From: G963691885 sp963691885
GTDB lineage: Bacteria > Pseudomonadota > Alphaproteobacteria > UBA8366 > Aestuariispiraceae
NCBI GenBank assembly: GCA_963691885.1
Contig: OY829843.1
Coordinates: forward strand, 4,278,001-4,342,000
Length of the DNA stretch: 64,000 nt
Reading direction: 5' to 3'
Shown here: positions 34,137-43,797 of the stretch, one piece after another
How positions within the stretch are numbered: position 1 is the stretch's first letter
Layout of the letters: each line of letters opens with the position of its first letter
Notes under the pieces: generated by a model
Database searches by the model: none
Told to the model about the DNA's origin: nothing
The model's input: only the letters and a program-made list of their open reading frames with translations
Position numbers and translations under genes: made by a program

Positions 34137-35048
34137 TTATACTACAGGCTCTTCAGCCTCATCCGGGCCATCCAGCTCATCCAGAATACTGCTCTCTTCG
34201 GCGCTATCTTCTGCCTCATCCTCAACCGGCTCGGATCCTTCGACATACCGCCGGACAGGGGCCTTCCGGATCATGATGGGCGCAAAACTTCCGGTCTGCT
34301 GAACATCCAGTATCCCTTCCCTTACAAGCTCCAGGGTGGCGGCAAAGGTAGAGGCAACCGCCGAACGGCGTATCAAGGGATCCGTCAAATTGTCGGGCAA
34401 ATAGGTTTCAAGGGTCCGCCAATCGGGCATATCCCCCAGGATTGACCGCAAACGCTGGACCGCCTGATCCATTGAGTAAAGCGCTGTCGGCGCAATCCGC
34501 AAACTGGAACCGACCTCGCGCTGCTTGATATTCCCATACGCCCGGAGAAGATCAAAAAGTGAGGTATTATAGGTGGTTATATGGTCAATCTTGACCTGTT
34601 CCGGCATTCCGCGCGCAAAGAACCCTTCCCCAAGGCGGGGCCTTTCCAGAAGGGTTTGCGATACATTCTGCATCGCCTCTAACCGTTGCAACTGAAAGGC
34701 CAGGCGTGCGGCCATTTCCGCCGGGTCCTCGCCCTCTTCCTCCGAGTTCTGAACCGGCAAAAGCAAACGGGATTTCAAATAGGCGAGCCAGGCAGCCATC
34801 ACGAGATAGTCCGCCGCAATCTCCAGCTTCAATTCGCGGGCCCGATTGATAAAGCTCAAATATTGCTCAGCGAGGGCCAGGATAGAAATCTTGGTAATAT
34901 CGACCTTGTGGTCCCGAGCAAGGGTCAGCAACAGGTCAATCGGTCCTTCAAACCCGTCCAGTGCAAGCACAAGATCATCATCCCCGACGAGATAATCGGG
35001 CGTGTCCTGTTGGAAGGATTCGACGGAAGGCGGCTGTTCACTGGTCAT
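34137..35048 (-). CDS. scpA: segregation and condensation protein A (kleisin)
   Basis: ScpA bridges the two SMC heads in bacterial condensin. The 303-residue protein has the N-terminal signature FEGPIDLLLTLARDHKVDITKISILALAEQYLSFI, then YLVMAAWLAYLKSRLLLP, and a C-terminal winged helix with RSAVASTFAATLELVREGILDVQQTGSFAPIMIR. Both ends are acidic. It is seven bases downstream of the SPOR-domain gene. In many alphaproteobacteria nagZ lies between these two genes, but here it does not. Confidence 0.96.
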   Translation of the reverse strand: MTSEQPPSVESFQQDTPDYLVGDDDLVLALDGFEGPIDLLLTLARDHKVDITKISILALAEQYLSFINRARELKLEIAADYLVMAAWLAYLKSRLLLPVQNSEEEGEDPAEMAARLAFQLQRLEAMQNVSQTLLERPRLGEGFFARGMPEQVKIDHITTYNTSLFDLLRAYGNIKQREVGSSLRIAPTALYSMDQAVQRLRSILGDMPDWRTLETYLPDNLTDPLIRRSAVASTFAATLELVREGILDVQQTGSFAPIMIRKAPVRRYVEGSEPVEDEAEDSAEESSILDELDGPDEAEEPVV

Positions 35049-35055
35049 TCAAAAA

Positions 35056-36084
35056 TCATGCGCCAGGTCGAACGGGGATACAATTGACCTTTTCAGCTTT
35101 CAGCTTTGCACAAAGCGCATGTGCCTCGGCTTTAGACCCCAAAGGCCCTCCCCGCACCCTGAAAAACGTGCCTTTGCCGGTGATATCGACTTTCTGCACC
35201 TGAAGGGACAAGTTTCCGAGCAGGGCCTGATTGCGGCTGACCTGACGCCCCCATTCAGCCGTGGCCGCACTCTCTGACCGAAGGGCGGCAATCTGTATGC
35301 GCCAGGCGTTGCTGATTGCAGCCGGTACGGCTGCTGTTGGGGCTGGCGCTGGCGTTGCCGGTGGTTCTGGCGTTGGCGCGGGGGCTGGTGCCGGTGTCGG
35401 CGCAGCGACCGCGGCTGGCGGCTCTGGTTCCGGGTCGGGCTTTGGTGCTGGTGCCGGTGCTGGTGTAGGGGCGACCGCCACAGTGGTCTCTTGGTTTTCC
35501 GTATTAGAGTCCTGTGTATCGATCGTTGCAGGTGCAGAGGGTGCCTCCAGGGCTGGCGACGGCAATTCCGGCTCAGCTTCCTGTTCGGACTCAGTTTCCG
35601 GCGGCGCAGGCACAAGCTGCAGGGGCCCGCTCTGCTCTTCCTCATCCGTGATGCTCGGGATTGGCGGGATCGAGGATTGCGCCGCCTGTCTTTCGGCTTC
35701 TGTTACCACTTCTTCTTCCGGCGGGCGAAGCGGTGTCTCGGGTGGCGGCAAAAGGGTCTCTACCTCTGCCTGAGGGGCATCAGATCCCCCGTCCCGCACG
35801 ACGTTATAGATTGTTTTGTCGCGATGGGGCACGATCAGGCCACCGGGATCATCAGGTTTCACCTTGGCCGGACCGTCTGGCGTTAACAGGGGGGCTGCAA
35901 CCTCACTCCCGCTCTTCACGCCCGAATTATAGGCGTAATAGATGATGCCACCGAACCCCGCCAAGGCGACAACAGCCACCAGAATAGGCAAGACCCCGAG
36001 TTGCCGACCACGGCTCTTTGCGGGGCGATCTTCCTCGTCAATTTCTGCCAATGTGCGGTCTAATTCGTCCAAATCGAGAGACAT
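35056..36084 (-). CDS. SPOR-domain membrane protein
   Basis: A single-pass inner-membrane protein with a periplasmic peptidoglycan-binding SPOR domain. From ATG 36084 (MSLDLDELDRTLAEID, preceded by AGGG) it has about 342 residues. A short acidic cytoplasmic end is followed by a helix (LGVLPILVAVVALAGFGGIIYYAY), then a very long linker rich in Pro, Ala and Glu. The C-terminal SPOR domain contains WRIQIAALRSESAATAEWGRQV and FFRVRGGPLGSKAEAHALCAKLKAEKVNC. SPOR domains bind denuded glycan at the septum. It lies between argS and scpA. Confidence 0.9.
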   Translation of the reverse strand: MSLDLDELDRTLAEIDEEDRPAKSRGRQLGVLPILVAVVALAGFGGIIYYAYNSGVKSGSEVAAPLLTPDGPAKVKPDDPGGLIVPHRDKTIYNVVRDGGSDAPQAEVETLLPPPETPLRPPEEEVVTEAERQAAQSSIPPIPSITDEEEQSGPLQLVPAPPETESEQEAEPELPSPALEAPSAPATIDTQDSNTENQETTVAVAPTPAPAPAPKPDPEPEPPAAVAAPTPAPAPAPTPEPPATPAPAPTAAVPAAISNAWRIQIAALRSESAATAEWGRQVSRNQALLGNLSLQVQKVDITGKGTFFRVRGGPLGSKAEAHALCAKLKAEKVNCIPVRPGA

Positions 36085-36158
36085 AAACCCTGTTCCCGTG
36101 CCAATGCGGAACGAAACTGGCCCCATGGATATCTAATCCATCGGGCACAGCCCTGAAA

Positions 36159-37913
36159 TCAATGCAATTCTTCTACCGGTTCTACGCCAAACACATCCAG
36201 TCCAGAGGCTATAACCGTCCGAACCGCGCCAACCAGAGCCAGTCTGGCAAGAGTAAGTGATTCGTGACCGGGAACAACAAACCGCAGCATCGTGTCCTCG
36301 CGCCCTTTGGTGTAGAGACCGTGGAATGCCGCCGCGACGTCATAGAGGAAATAGGCGATCCGATGCGGTTCATGGGCCTTAGCCGCCGCTTCAATAAGCC
36401 TCGGCCATTCCGCCAGTTGCCGGATCAGCTGCAATTCCTCTTCCGTCCCGATCTGCGAAAGATCGACCGCCTGCAATGCCTCAAACGAGAAATCACTGTC
36501 TGGAAAGGCTTCCTGCGCCTGCCGTAGCACCGAATGACAGCGCGCATGGGCGTATTGCACATAAAAGACCGGGTTATCTCGCGTGGTTTCAAGCACTGCA
36601 GAGAGGTCAAAATCCATCTGCGCATCATTCTTGCGCGTCATCAGGAAAAACCGGACGGCATCCTTGCCAACTTCATTCACGAGGTCCCTCAAAGTCACGA
36701 AAGACCCGGACCGTTTGGACATCTTTACCGGCTCGCCCTTATCCATCAGGCGGACGATTTGACACAGTTTGACGTCCAACTCGCCCTGCTCGCCCGTGAT
36801 TGCGCGGACTGCCGCTTTCATCCGTTTGACGTAGCCTCCGTGATCAGCCCCCCAGATATCAATCTGTTGCGCAAAACCGCGGTCAAATTTGTCCAGATGG
36901 TTCGCGATGTCGGAGGCAAAATACGTCCAGGAACCATCCGACTTCTTCAGGGGGCGGTCGACATCATCCCCGAACTCGGTCGCTTTGAAGAGTGTTTGGG
37001 GCCGTGCCTCCCAATCTTCGGGCTTCATCCCCTTCGGCGGCTCCAGCACGCCAGTGTAAAGCAATCCCCGCCCGTCCAGATTTTCCAGGACCGCATCAAC
37101 CTTGCCAGCTTCAACCAGCGATTGCTCCGAGGTGAAAACTTCCTGATGAACACCAACGGAGGCCAGATCCTCTCGGATCAAATCCATCATAACTTCAACC
37201 GAGATCAACCTGACCTGCGCCAGCCATTCCTCTTCAGATTTTTCCAACAAGTCTGTGCCAAAATCTGATTTCAGGCGTTCACCGACCGCTTTCAGGTATT
37301 CGCCCGGATATAGTCCCTCCGGTATCGTCCCGATATCCTCACCATGGGCCTCTCGGTACCGCAGATAAGCGGACCGGGCCAGCGTGTCGACCTGCGAGCC
37401 GGCGTCGTTGATATAGTATTCCTTTGTAACGTCGTAGCCGGTCTTTTTTAGAAGATCCGCCAGGACGTCGCCAACCACCGTGCCTCTTGCATGACCGATA
37501 TGAAGCGGGCCCGTCGGATTGGCCGAAACATATTCGACATTCACCTTTTCACCGGCACCCGTATCGCTGTCACCATACGACTTGCCTGCTTTCAGGATCA
37601 CGGCAATTTCGTTCAGCCAGACGCTATTGTCCAAACGCAGATTGATGAAGCCAGGCCCGGCAATTTCGGCAGAACCGATCCCCTCAATCGCCTCAAAAGC
37701 CGGTGCCAGAATAGCGGCTAAATCCCGTGGCTTCATCCCCGCCTGCTTGGAAAGAACCATTGCCGCATTGGTTGACGCATCCCCATGGGACGGGTCCCGG
37801 GGTGGCTCCAGCGTGATGCGGGTCAGATCAGTTCCTTCGGGGAGTTTGCCCTCGGCGATAACGCTTTCCAGTGTCGTCGTCACACCAGCCTGCAAGGTCT
37901 TAAAAACACTCAT
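36159..37913 (-). CDS. argS: arginine--tRNA ligase
   Basis: ArgS charges tRNA-Arg. The 584-residue class I synthetase has the N-terminal Add-1 domain, the HIGH motif in SANPTGPLHIGHARGTVVGDVL, and KMSKRSGSFVTLRDLV as the KMSKS equivalent. The C-terminal anticodon-binding domain ends with PHRIAYFLYDVAAAFHGLYTKGRE. Length is standard. It is 34 bases downstream of dgt on the same strand. Confidence 0.98.
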   Translation of the reverse strand: MSVFKTLQAGVTTTLESVIAEGKLPEGTDLTRITLEPPRDPSHGDASTNAAMVLSKQAGMKPRDLAAILAPAFEAIEGIGSAEIAGPGFINLRLDNSVWLNEIAVILKAGKSYGDSDTGAGEKVNVEYVSANPTGPLHIGHARGTVVGDVLADLLKKTGYDVTKEYYINDAGSQVDTLARSAYLRYREAHGEDIGTIPEGLYPGEYLKAVGERLKSDFGTDLLEKSEEEWLAQVRLISVEVMMDLIREDLASVGVHQEVFTSEQSLVEAGKVDAVLENLDGRGLLYTGVLEPPKGMKPEDWEARPQTLFKATEFGDDVDRPLKKSDGSWTYFASDIANHLDKFDRGFAQQIDIWGADHGGYVKRMKAAVRAITGEQGELDVKLCQIVRLMDKGEPVKMSKRSGSFVTLRDLVNEVGKDAVRFFLMTRKNDAQMDFDLSAVLETTRDNPVFYVQYAHARCHSVLRQAQEAFPDSDFSFEALQAVDLSQIGTEEELQLIRQLAEWPRLIEAAAKAHEPHRIAYFLYDVAAAFHGLYTKGREDTMLRFVVPGHESLTLARLALVGAVRTVIASGLDVFGVEPVEELH

Positions 37914-37947
37914 CTACATCTCTTTTTCACTATACTTCGGGAGGCTG

Positions 37948-39183
37948 TTATGGCTTTTCCCGGGCTGTTCTGAACTCTGCGATATGGTCCCGCTCGCGTT
38001 TGGCATATCGATCTGTCATGCCGGCAATATAATCCGCGACGATCCGCGCCCGATCCGGTGCGTTCGCAGCAGCCGCTGCTTGCCGCCAAATACTGGGCAG
38101 CAATTGCGGTTTTTTCATGAAGCCATCAAACAGGTTCCGGATGATTTCCTGCCCTTCATCCCGTTCCTGATTAACCGCTTCATTCCGATACATTCTGGCA
38201 TACAAGAAACTCTTCAGCACGGCTTCCTTGCTTGCCATTTCGGGCGAGAAGGCAACCATGCTTCGGGACGCGGTTCTTATATCCTCTACGCCGCTTGGCG
38301 CAAGCTCCTGCAGCCTCTTATTCGTCTCAGCGTATACATCTGCTACCATTTCCCCGATCAACCGGCGCACGACCTCCGCAATCCTGATGCTTTCATCTGC
38401 ATCTGGGAAATCCTGCCGAACGGCTGAAAAGACTTCGGCAACATGGGGGACGGCGGCGCTCACCTCTTCTTCCAGAAACAAATGCGCCCGCAATCCGTCA
38501 TCCATATCATGGTGATTATAGGCTATGTCATCGGCGATCGCCGCAACCTGGGCCTCAAGGCCTGCAAAATCGCGCAAACGCAGGTCATGTTCCTGACTGT
38601 AGGACCGGATTGTCACTGGAAGGGCACTTTCAGATGCCACGGCTTTTGGTCCCGAACCGATCAGGGGGCCATTATGTTTTGTCAGCCCCTCCAGCGTTTC
38701 CCAGCACAGGTTCAGGCCGGGATGCCCTGGATAGCGATGCTCCAGCTTTACCACAATCCGCAAGGCCTGATCATTGTGATCATAGCCCCCAAACGGCTCC
38801 ATAACCTCATTCAGCGCATCCTCGCCAGAATGGCCAAATGGCGGATGGCCGAGGTCGTGGCTTAACGCGAGCGCCTCTGTAAGGTCTTCATCAAGACGCA
38901 GAGATCTTGAAAGTGATCGTGCTATTTGGGCAACTTCCAGTGAATGTGTCAGGCGAGTCCGGATGTGATCTTTTGTGGGGGAAACAAAGACCTGTGTCTT
39001 ATGCATCAACCGACGAAATGCCGCAGAATGGATAATCCTGTCCCGATCCCGCTGAAAAGGAGTGCGCGTTTCAGAAGCTTCTTCCGGGTAATACCGGCCC
39101 TTGGAGTTTTCCCACAGCGTTGCCCAGGGCGCCCTGCCCTGTGAACCTAACAAGGCATTCTGATTGTTATTGTCTTTGTTCAA
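37948..39183 (-). CDS. dgt: dGTPase-like HD-domain triphosphohydrolase
   Basis: An HD-superfamily enzyme that removes triphosphate from dNTPs, thereby limiting nucleotide pools. The 411-residue protein shows RTPFQRDRDRIIHSAAFRRLMHKTQVFV, then the HD pair in THSLEVAQIARSLSR and ALSHDLGHPPFGHSGEDAL, and later IADDIAYNHHDMDDGL. It matches the deoxyguanosinetriphosphate triphosphohydrolase-like type 2 group common in alphaproteobacteria. The start appears to be TTG 39183, as no ATG occurs before the conserved region. It is divergent from erpA. Confidence 0.94.
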   Translation of the reverse strand: MNKDNNNQNALLGSQGRAPWATLWENSKGRYYPEEASETRTPFQRDRDRIIHSAAFRRLMHKTQVFVSPTKDHIRTRLTHSLEVAQIARSLSRSLRLDEDLTEALALSHDLGHPPFGHSGEDALNEVMEPFGGYDHNDQALRIVVKLEHRYPGHPGLNLCWETLEGLTKHNGPLIGSGPKAVASESALPVTIRSYSQEHDLRLRDFAGLEAQVAAIADDIAYNHHDMDDGLRAHLFLEEEVSAAVPHVAEVFSAVRQDFPDADESIRIAEVVRRLIGEMVADVYAETNKRLQELAPSGVEDIRTASRSMVAFSPEMASKEAVLKSFLYARMYRNEAVNQERDEGQEIIRNLFDGFMKKPQLLPSIWRQAAAAANAPDRARIVADYIAGMTDRYAKRERDHIAEFRTAREKP

Positions 39184-39295
39184 AGAATGCCACTTTCCAG
39201 GTTCATTGGGCGCTGAATTCTGCTTGTATCATCGATTCTCGACGCTCGGTCACGTTGCCAAGCGTTAATCACTGCATTTGTGCCCAGAATTGCGA

Positions 39296-39323
39296 TTGAC
39301 TTGCAAATGCGACATCTTACATA
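39296..39323 (+). promoter_or_regulatory. candidate sigma-70 promoter for the A-type Fe-S gene
   Basis: TTGACT (39296-39301) is followed after 16 bases by TACATA (39318-39323), 39 bases before the ATG. It was identified by eye. Confidence 0.4.
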
Positions 39324-39361
39324 CAGGGGACAAGAGAACTTTTAGGTGATAAGGTCGTACG

Positions 39362-39751
39362 ATGGAAAACTTCTCTTCACTGGATCAGGATGACCCGTTT
39401 GCAGCGCCGAAGGCGAGCGGACCCCGTGTGCTTGAAATCTCAGAAAGCGCCGCATCACAGCTTGCAACCATGATCGAGGCTGAGGGCGAAGCTGACCTGA
39501 TGCTGCGCGTCACGGTGTCGGGTGGTGGATGTTCCGGTTATCAATACGGCTTTTCCTTTGATAGCAAGGTTACACCCGACGACCTCGTTTTTGAGCGCGA
39601 GGGCGTAAAGGTGGTGACCGATGAAGTCTCTATGGATCTCCTCGCCGGTTCACAGGTCGATTATAAGGACGAACTGGTCGGGTCTTATTTCACGATAAAC
39701 AACCCGAACGCGGCGTCTTCCTGTGGCTGCGGCACATCTTTCGCCATATGA
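39362..39751 (+). CDS. erpA: A-type iron-sulfur cluster insertion protein
   Basis: A carrier that delivers Fe-S clusters to target enzymes. The 129-residue protein has the three conserved cysteines: VSGGGCSGYQYGF and the C-terminal SSCGCGTSF. A short N-terminal extension (about 25 residues) precedes the HesB/IscA core at ILEISESAASQL. The dgt-erpA-xthA linkage is common in this class. The symbol follows the family; IscA-like function is also possible. Confidence 0.93.
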   Translation: MENFSSLDQDDPFAAPKASGPRVLEISESAASQLATMIEAEGEADLMLRVTVSGGGCSGYQYGFSFDSKVTPDDLVFEREGVKVVTDEVSMDLLAGSQVDYKDELVGSYFTINNPNAASSCGCGTSFAI

Positions 39752-39797
39752 CGTGGTGATCTGATATTTTACGCCGCTGTTTGCCATGTTAGCATCC

Positions 39798-39831
39798 AAG
39801 CCCGCTTGACCGAGCGGGCTTTTGCTTTTTT
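39798..39831 (+). terminator. rho-independent terminator after erpA
   Basis: AAGCCCGCT (39798-39806) pairs perfectly with AGCGGGCTT (39813-39821) around a six-base loop, followed by TTGCTTTTTT. Confidence 0.88.
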
Positions 39832-39849
39832 GACCAGGATGTATCCCCG

Positions 39850-40632
39850 ATGAAAATTGCGACGTTTAACGTAAACTCCGTAAAGGCCAGGCTGGCGCGC
39901 ATCACAGAATGGCTGGAAGAGGCCAAACCGGATGTTGTCCTGTTGCAGGAATTGAAATGCCAGGAACCGGACTTTCCGTACCTGGAATTCGAAGCGCTTG
40001 GGTATAAGGCCGCGGTTTTTGGTCAGAAATCGTATAACGGCGTTGCGATCCTCTCCCTGCACGAGATTGAGGATGTCGTGAAGGGTCTGCCCGGTGACGC
40101 AGAGGATGAACAGGCCCGCTATATCGAAGGCACGATCAAGGGCGTGCGTGTCGCGTCAATCTATCTGCCAAATGGCAACCCGGTCGACGGCCCGAAATTC
40201 GATTACAAGCTCGCCTGGATGGATCGTCTGACCGATCATATTCGCGATACGGTGTTACCAATGGAGCAACCGGTGGTCTTTGGCGGTGACTACAATGTCA
40301 TCCCCTCTGAAGACGATGTATATGACCCGGTCAAATGGTCCAACGACGCGCTGTTCCGACCTGAGAGCCGGTCGCGCTTCTTCACCCTTCTCAATCTGGG
40401 TCTGACCGAGGCCTGGAAGTCCCTGCACCCAAATGCAACCCATCAGTATTCCTACTGGGATTATGTACAGGGGCGCTGGCAAAAGGATGAAGGCATCCGG
40501 ATTGATCATCTGCTGTTGACGCCGCAAGCCGCTGATTTGCTGGAAGAATGCGAGATCGACAAGACGCCCCGGGGCAAAGAAAAACCGAGCGATCATACAC
40601 CTGTCTGGTGCCAATTGGCTGCTGCGCCCTAA
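39850..40632 (+). CDS. xthA: exodeoxyribonuclease III
   Basis: An AP endonuclease and 3'-5' exonuclease of base-excision repair. The 260-residue protein begins MKIATFNVNSVKARLARI and has the metal ligand in LLQELKCQEPDFP. Catalytic segments follow: SYNGVAIL, IYLPNGNPVDGPKFDYKLAWM, VFGGDYNVIPSEDDVY (Asp and Asn), SYWDY and the C-terminal KPSDHTPVW with the catalytic His. It lies 18 bases after the erpA terminator. Confidence 0.97.
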   Translation: MKIATFNVNSVKARLARITEWLEEAKPDVVLLQELKCQEPDFPYLEFEALGYKAAVFGQKSYNGVAILSLHEIEDVVKGLPGDAEDEQARYIEGTIKGVRVASIYLPNGNPVDGPKFDYKLAWMDRLTDHIRDTVLPMEQPVVFGGDYNVIPSEDDVYDPVKWSNDALFRPESRSRFFTLLNLGLTEAWKSLHPNATHQYSYWDYVQGRWQKDEGIRIDHLLLTPQAADLLEECEIDKTPRGKEKPSDHTPVWCQLAAAP

Positions 40633-40736
40633 CCCATACAATCAATCCTTATGCCAACGAGATTGTGAAGAGAAACTCCGAACGGTTTCAACTACACTCC
40701 GGCATCAATTGAAGATATTCAGTTCAGGAGTGTGAC

Positions 40737-41555
40737 TTGCGCAGCGTATTGATCGTTTCTGTTTCATTGTTGTTTGCATCCCTCTTCAACCCGACAACCG
40801 CCTATACATGCGGCGTTGATGAAGATTGCCTGATTGGTGAGAGAACCTATCGCATCCGCATGCCCGACCCCGCGACCAACCCGGCGAAGAAGCCGGGCGC
40901 AATCATCTACCTTCACGGCTATAGCGGCAGCGCTGCCGGCGTCATGCGAAACAAGAACATGGGAAAGGCCGTTGCCGATATGGGGCTCGCCCTTGTCGCA
41001 CCAAAATCGGCTTATAGAGGCTGGGCCATTCCGGACAACCCCTCTAACAGACCCGAAGTCGAATTCGATTATTTTGATAAGTTACTGACCGAACTCGTCT
41101 CAAAACACGGTATCGATCCAGACAAAATCATGGTCAGCGGGTTTTCAGGCGGGGGCATGACGGTCTGGAATCTTGCCTGTCGAATGAGCGAACGGTTTAT
41201 CGGCTTTGTACCAATTTCCGGAACCTTCTGGGCCCCTGTGCCAGACACATGTCCCGCACCTCCTGCCAATGTTAGTCATATTCACGGAACCTCGGATCCA
41301 GTAGTGCCGATCGAAGGGCGCCCGATCGCCGACACCCATCAAGGCTCAGTCACAAAAACCCTGTCGATGTATGCAGAACTCGGCGGCTACAACACCCCAC
41401 CGGAGGTCTATGAAGACGCCGGGCTTGAATGCAGCAGCCGCGAGAACCCGGATGGCAAGATCCTGGAGTATTGTTCCCATCCAGGCGGTCATTCTCTGAA
41501 AACACTTTATGTTACAAGATCTTGGGACCGCTTTTTGAAACAGACAGAAAACTAG
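40737..41555 (+). CDS. secreted esterase, PHB-depolymerase/LpqC-like
   Basis: An exported alpha/beta-hydrolase of 272 residues. The start is TTG 40737, after AGGAG, giving a signal peptide SVLIVSVSLLFASLFNPTTAYT. The nucleophile elbow is GFSGGGMTVW, with acid and base in HGTSDPVVP and CSHPGGHSL. The oxyanion region IIYLHGYSGSA is also present. Several cysteine pairs suggest disulfides in the periplasm or outside. The family includes polyhydroxybutyrate depolymerases and feruloyl esterases. The substrate here is not known. It appears monocistronic. Confidence 0.85.
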   Translation: MRSVLIVSVSLLFASLFNPTTAYTCGVDEDCLIGERTYRIRMPDPATNPAKKPGAIIYLHGYSGSAAGVMRNKNMGKAVADMGLALVAPKSAYRGWAIPDNPSNRPEVEFDYFDKLLTELVSKHGIDPDKIMVSGFSGGGMTVWNLACRMSERFIGFVPISGTFWAPVPDTCPAPPANVSHIHGTSDPVVPIEGRPIADTHQGSVTKTLSMYAELGGYNTPPEVYEDAGLECSSRENPDGKILEYCSHPGGHSLKTLYVTRSWDRFLKQTEN

Positions 41556-41577
41556 AGTCCGACCGGATCGCCAAGAA

Positions 41578-43059
41578 CTATGATACCTGCATAGGTTTCT
41601 TGCGAATGCCAGGGCGCAGATTGTACCAGTCGAGTGTTGCCGGGTCTGCATAAACCGGACCGGGCGCGGCGGCGATCAGGACCTGCTCAGCAATCGGCTG
41701 AAAGTCAGCGCGAAAATGGACAGAGCTTTTCACGACAACAGTGTGGTGTTCGGTCGGTTCCGCGCCCAAATGCCGAAACATGGCTTGATCACCCGCCTGC
41801 ATTGGCTTTGATGCGATGGCGACTTTCACACCGTTACAGTCGAGCAGTGCCATCTGGCCCAGTTGAAAATTGGCGCCACCCCACATCGGTCCGGTGCCCT
41901 TGAAAACCCCGTCGCCGATGGAGAGGACTCCCACTTCCATCTCGACTGGTGTGTCCCCCGGAAAGTACTTGCCACCAATCTGGGCCTTCATACGACTGCC
42001 CGGCCCGGCAAAATGCGCGGCCTCAGCGGTCTCGGGATCCGTGAAGACGCCGATCAGACTGCCCACTGCCTTTTCCTGCAACAAGGCGCGCAGCATGCCG
42101 GTCGTATCCCCTGGCCCACCGCCACCCGGGTTGTCCTGGGTGTCAGCAATGACGATGGGGCGGCTTGACGCGCGGCTTCGGGCCTCGCGCACCGAAGAGA
42201 CCGGATCAAATATTTTACCGGCAAAATCCTTCTCCGCCGCGTGGACAAGGCCAATCATCGCATCCGCGGCCTGATCCGCAACGGCCTGGTTTGGCCCATA
42301 GGCAACAATCGCGGGGCCGCAATGATGGATATCCGCCAGTGGGAACCCCACTGCGAAAGAAAGGCTCGCGACAGGATCAACCAAAAGGCTGGTGAGCCCT
42401 GCCCCGTACAAATCCTGGGCGGGCGCATGGAACGTGCAACCCCAGTTGAGCGGAATCAGGAACTCAGCCTGCCGGAACGCCTTCGCATAGCGACGACCCT
42501 CGTTCACCATGGCCGTCAGATGGGCTGCGGTCCTCGACCCGGTTTCTGCCATATCCGTATGGGGATAATGGCGGTAAATCTCTATCACGTCGGCATGTTC
42601 GACCATCTCTGGCGTCACATTGGCATGGAGATCCAGAGACACCGCAATTGGTATTTTGGGGCCGACAACCGCACGGACCCTGCGCAGCAATTCCCCTTCG
42701 CCGTCCTGAAGGTGCTCACACACCATCGCCCCGTGAAGATCCAGATACACGGCATCCAGAGGGCCGGCTTCTTTCAACCGCGACAGCATAAGGGCGGAGA
42801 TGCGTTCAAAGGCGTCTTCGGTTACATGGGCTGATGGCGACGCGGAAGACCAGCACAGACCATAGAGCTCCGCACCCCGTGACCTTAAAAGATCAGCCGC
42901 CCCAGCAATCGGGATGTTCACCCCGGCTATCTCGTCCCAAAGCTCGTCCCCCGCTGTCAGTTTTGGCCAGGCATCCGCCTGCTCAAAATCCCTATAGGTC
43001 GCTTTCAAGGGGGCAAAGGTGTTGGTTTCGTGTTGAAAACCACCGAGGGCGACACGCAT
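41578..43059 (-). CDS. M81-family (MlrC-like) metallopeptidase
   Basis: A 493-residue protein of the MlrC family, named after the enzyme for the last step of microcystin breakdown. It begins MRVALGGFQHETNTFAPL; further family motifs are VYLDLHGAMVCEHLQDGEGELL, VSLDLHANVTPEMV, YRHYPHTDMAETG and ADTQDNPGGGGPGDTTGML. These conserved Asp and His residues fit a metal site. Most bacterial members are not microcystinases; peptide or amide hydrolysis is the cautious call. AAAGGA precedes the ATG. It converges with the esterase gene. Confidence 0.9.
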   Translation of the reverse strand: MRVALGGFQHETNTFAPLKATYRDFEQADAWPKLTAGDELWDEIAGVNIPIAGAADLLRSRGAELYGLCWSSASPSAHVTEDAFERISALMLSRLKEAGPLDAVYLDLHGAMVCEHLQDGEGELLRRVRAVVGPKIPIAVSLDLHANVTPEMVEHADVIEIYRHYPHTDMAETGSRTAAHLTAMVNEGRRYAKAFRQAEFLIPLNWGCTFHAPAQDLYGAGLTSLLVDPVASLSFAVGFPLADIHHCGPAIVAYGPNQAVADQAADAMIGLVHAAEKDFAGKIFDPVSSVREARSRASSRPIVIADTQDNPGGGGPGDTTGMLRALLQEKAVGSLIGVFTDPETAEAAHFAGPGSRMKAQIGGKYFPGDTPVEMEVGVLSIGDGVFKGTGPMWGGANFQLGQMALLDCNGVKVAIASKPMQAGDQAMFRHLGAEPTEHHTVVVKSSVHFRADFQPIAEQVLIAAAPGPVYADPATLDWYNLRPGIRKKPMQVS

Positions 43060-43173
43060 CGACTATCCTTTCATCAAGCAATCAGAGCACGCGTGAAGCC
43101 TACGTGTTCACCAAAGGACAAACCAGCGAAAAGCGTGGATTTTCAAGGTGTTTTGTCGAACCGGAAATAAGGC

Positions 43174-43758
43174 CTAGAACTTTGGACCGACCAGTTCTTT
43201 CCAGTGTTTGCGGCAAAAGGTTTCATATGTGTCGTTGCCACCAATGACGACCTGGGCCCCTTCGGTCAGGACATTGCCGTCGCCGTCCCGACGCACCACC
43301 ATCGTCGCCTTCTTGCCGCAATGACAGATCGTCTTCACCTCGCGCATTTCATCCGATATCGCCAGCAAGGCTTCACTGCCGGGAAACAGACGACCCAGGA
43401 AGTCTGTGCGCAATCCATAGGCAATGACGGGAATCCCAAGGTCATCTGCGACATCTGAGAGCTGAAAGACCTGGGCCCGGGTCAAGAACTGTGCCTCATC
43501 CACCAGAACACAGGCAATTGGGTCACGGTTATGTTCGGGCTGAACCTGATCAAACAGATCGGTTTCCCCGTCGAAAAGAAAGGCCTCCGCCTCCAGCCCG
43601 ATGCGCGACGCGATTTTTCCCTTCCCGTACCGATCGTCGAGGGCAGCGGCAAAGAGCAGCGTTCTCATGCCCCGCTCGCGATAGTTGTAGCTGGACTGCA
43701 ACAGGATGGTGCTCTTCCCGGCATTCATGGTCGAGTAATAAAAATACAACTTGGCCAT
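43174..43758 (-). CDS. tdk: thymidine kinase
   Basis: This phosphorylates thymidine for the salvage pathway. The 194-residue type II enzyme begins MAKLYFYYSTMNAGKSTILLQSSYNY, with the P-loop in NAGKST, then CVLVDEAQFL (Walker B and lid) and IAYGLRTDFLGRLFPGSEALLA. The zinc-binding cysteines are CHCGKKA and CRKHW near the C-terminus. It lies 39 bases downstream of valS on the same strand and may be cotranscribed. Confidence 0.97.
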   Translation of the reverse strand: MAKLYFYYSTMNAGKSTILLQSSYNYRERGMRTLLFAAALDDRYGKGKIASRIGLEAEAFLFDGETDLFDQVQPEHNRDPIACVLVDEAQFLTRAQVFQLSDVADDLGIPVIAYGLRTDFLGRLFPGSEALLAISDEMREVKTICHCGKKATMVVRRDGDGNVLTEGAQVVIGGNDTYETFCRKHWKELVGPKF

Positions 43759-43797
43759 GACCCACTCCCGCCTTTCAGCCAGACATCCGATCGCCGA

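Noticed and set aside
35330..35480. Separate Gly/Ala-rich gene on the plus strand
   Set aside because: This is the complement of the Pro/Ala/Glu-rich linker of the SPOR protein.
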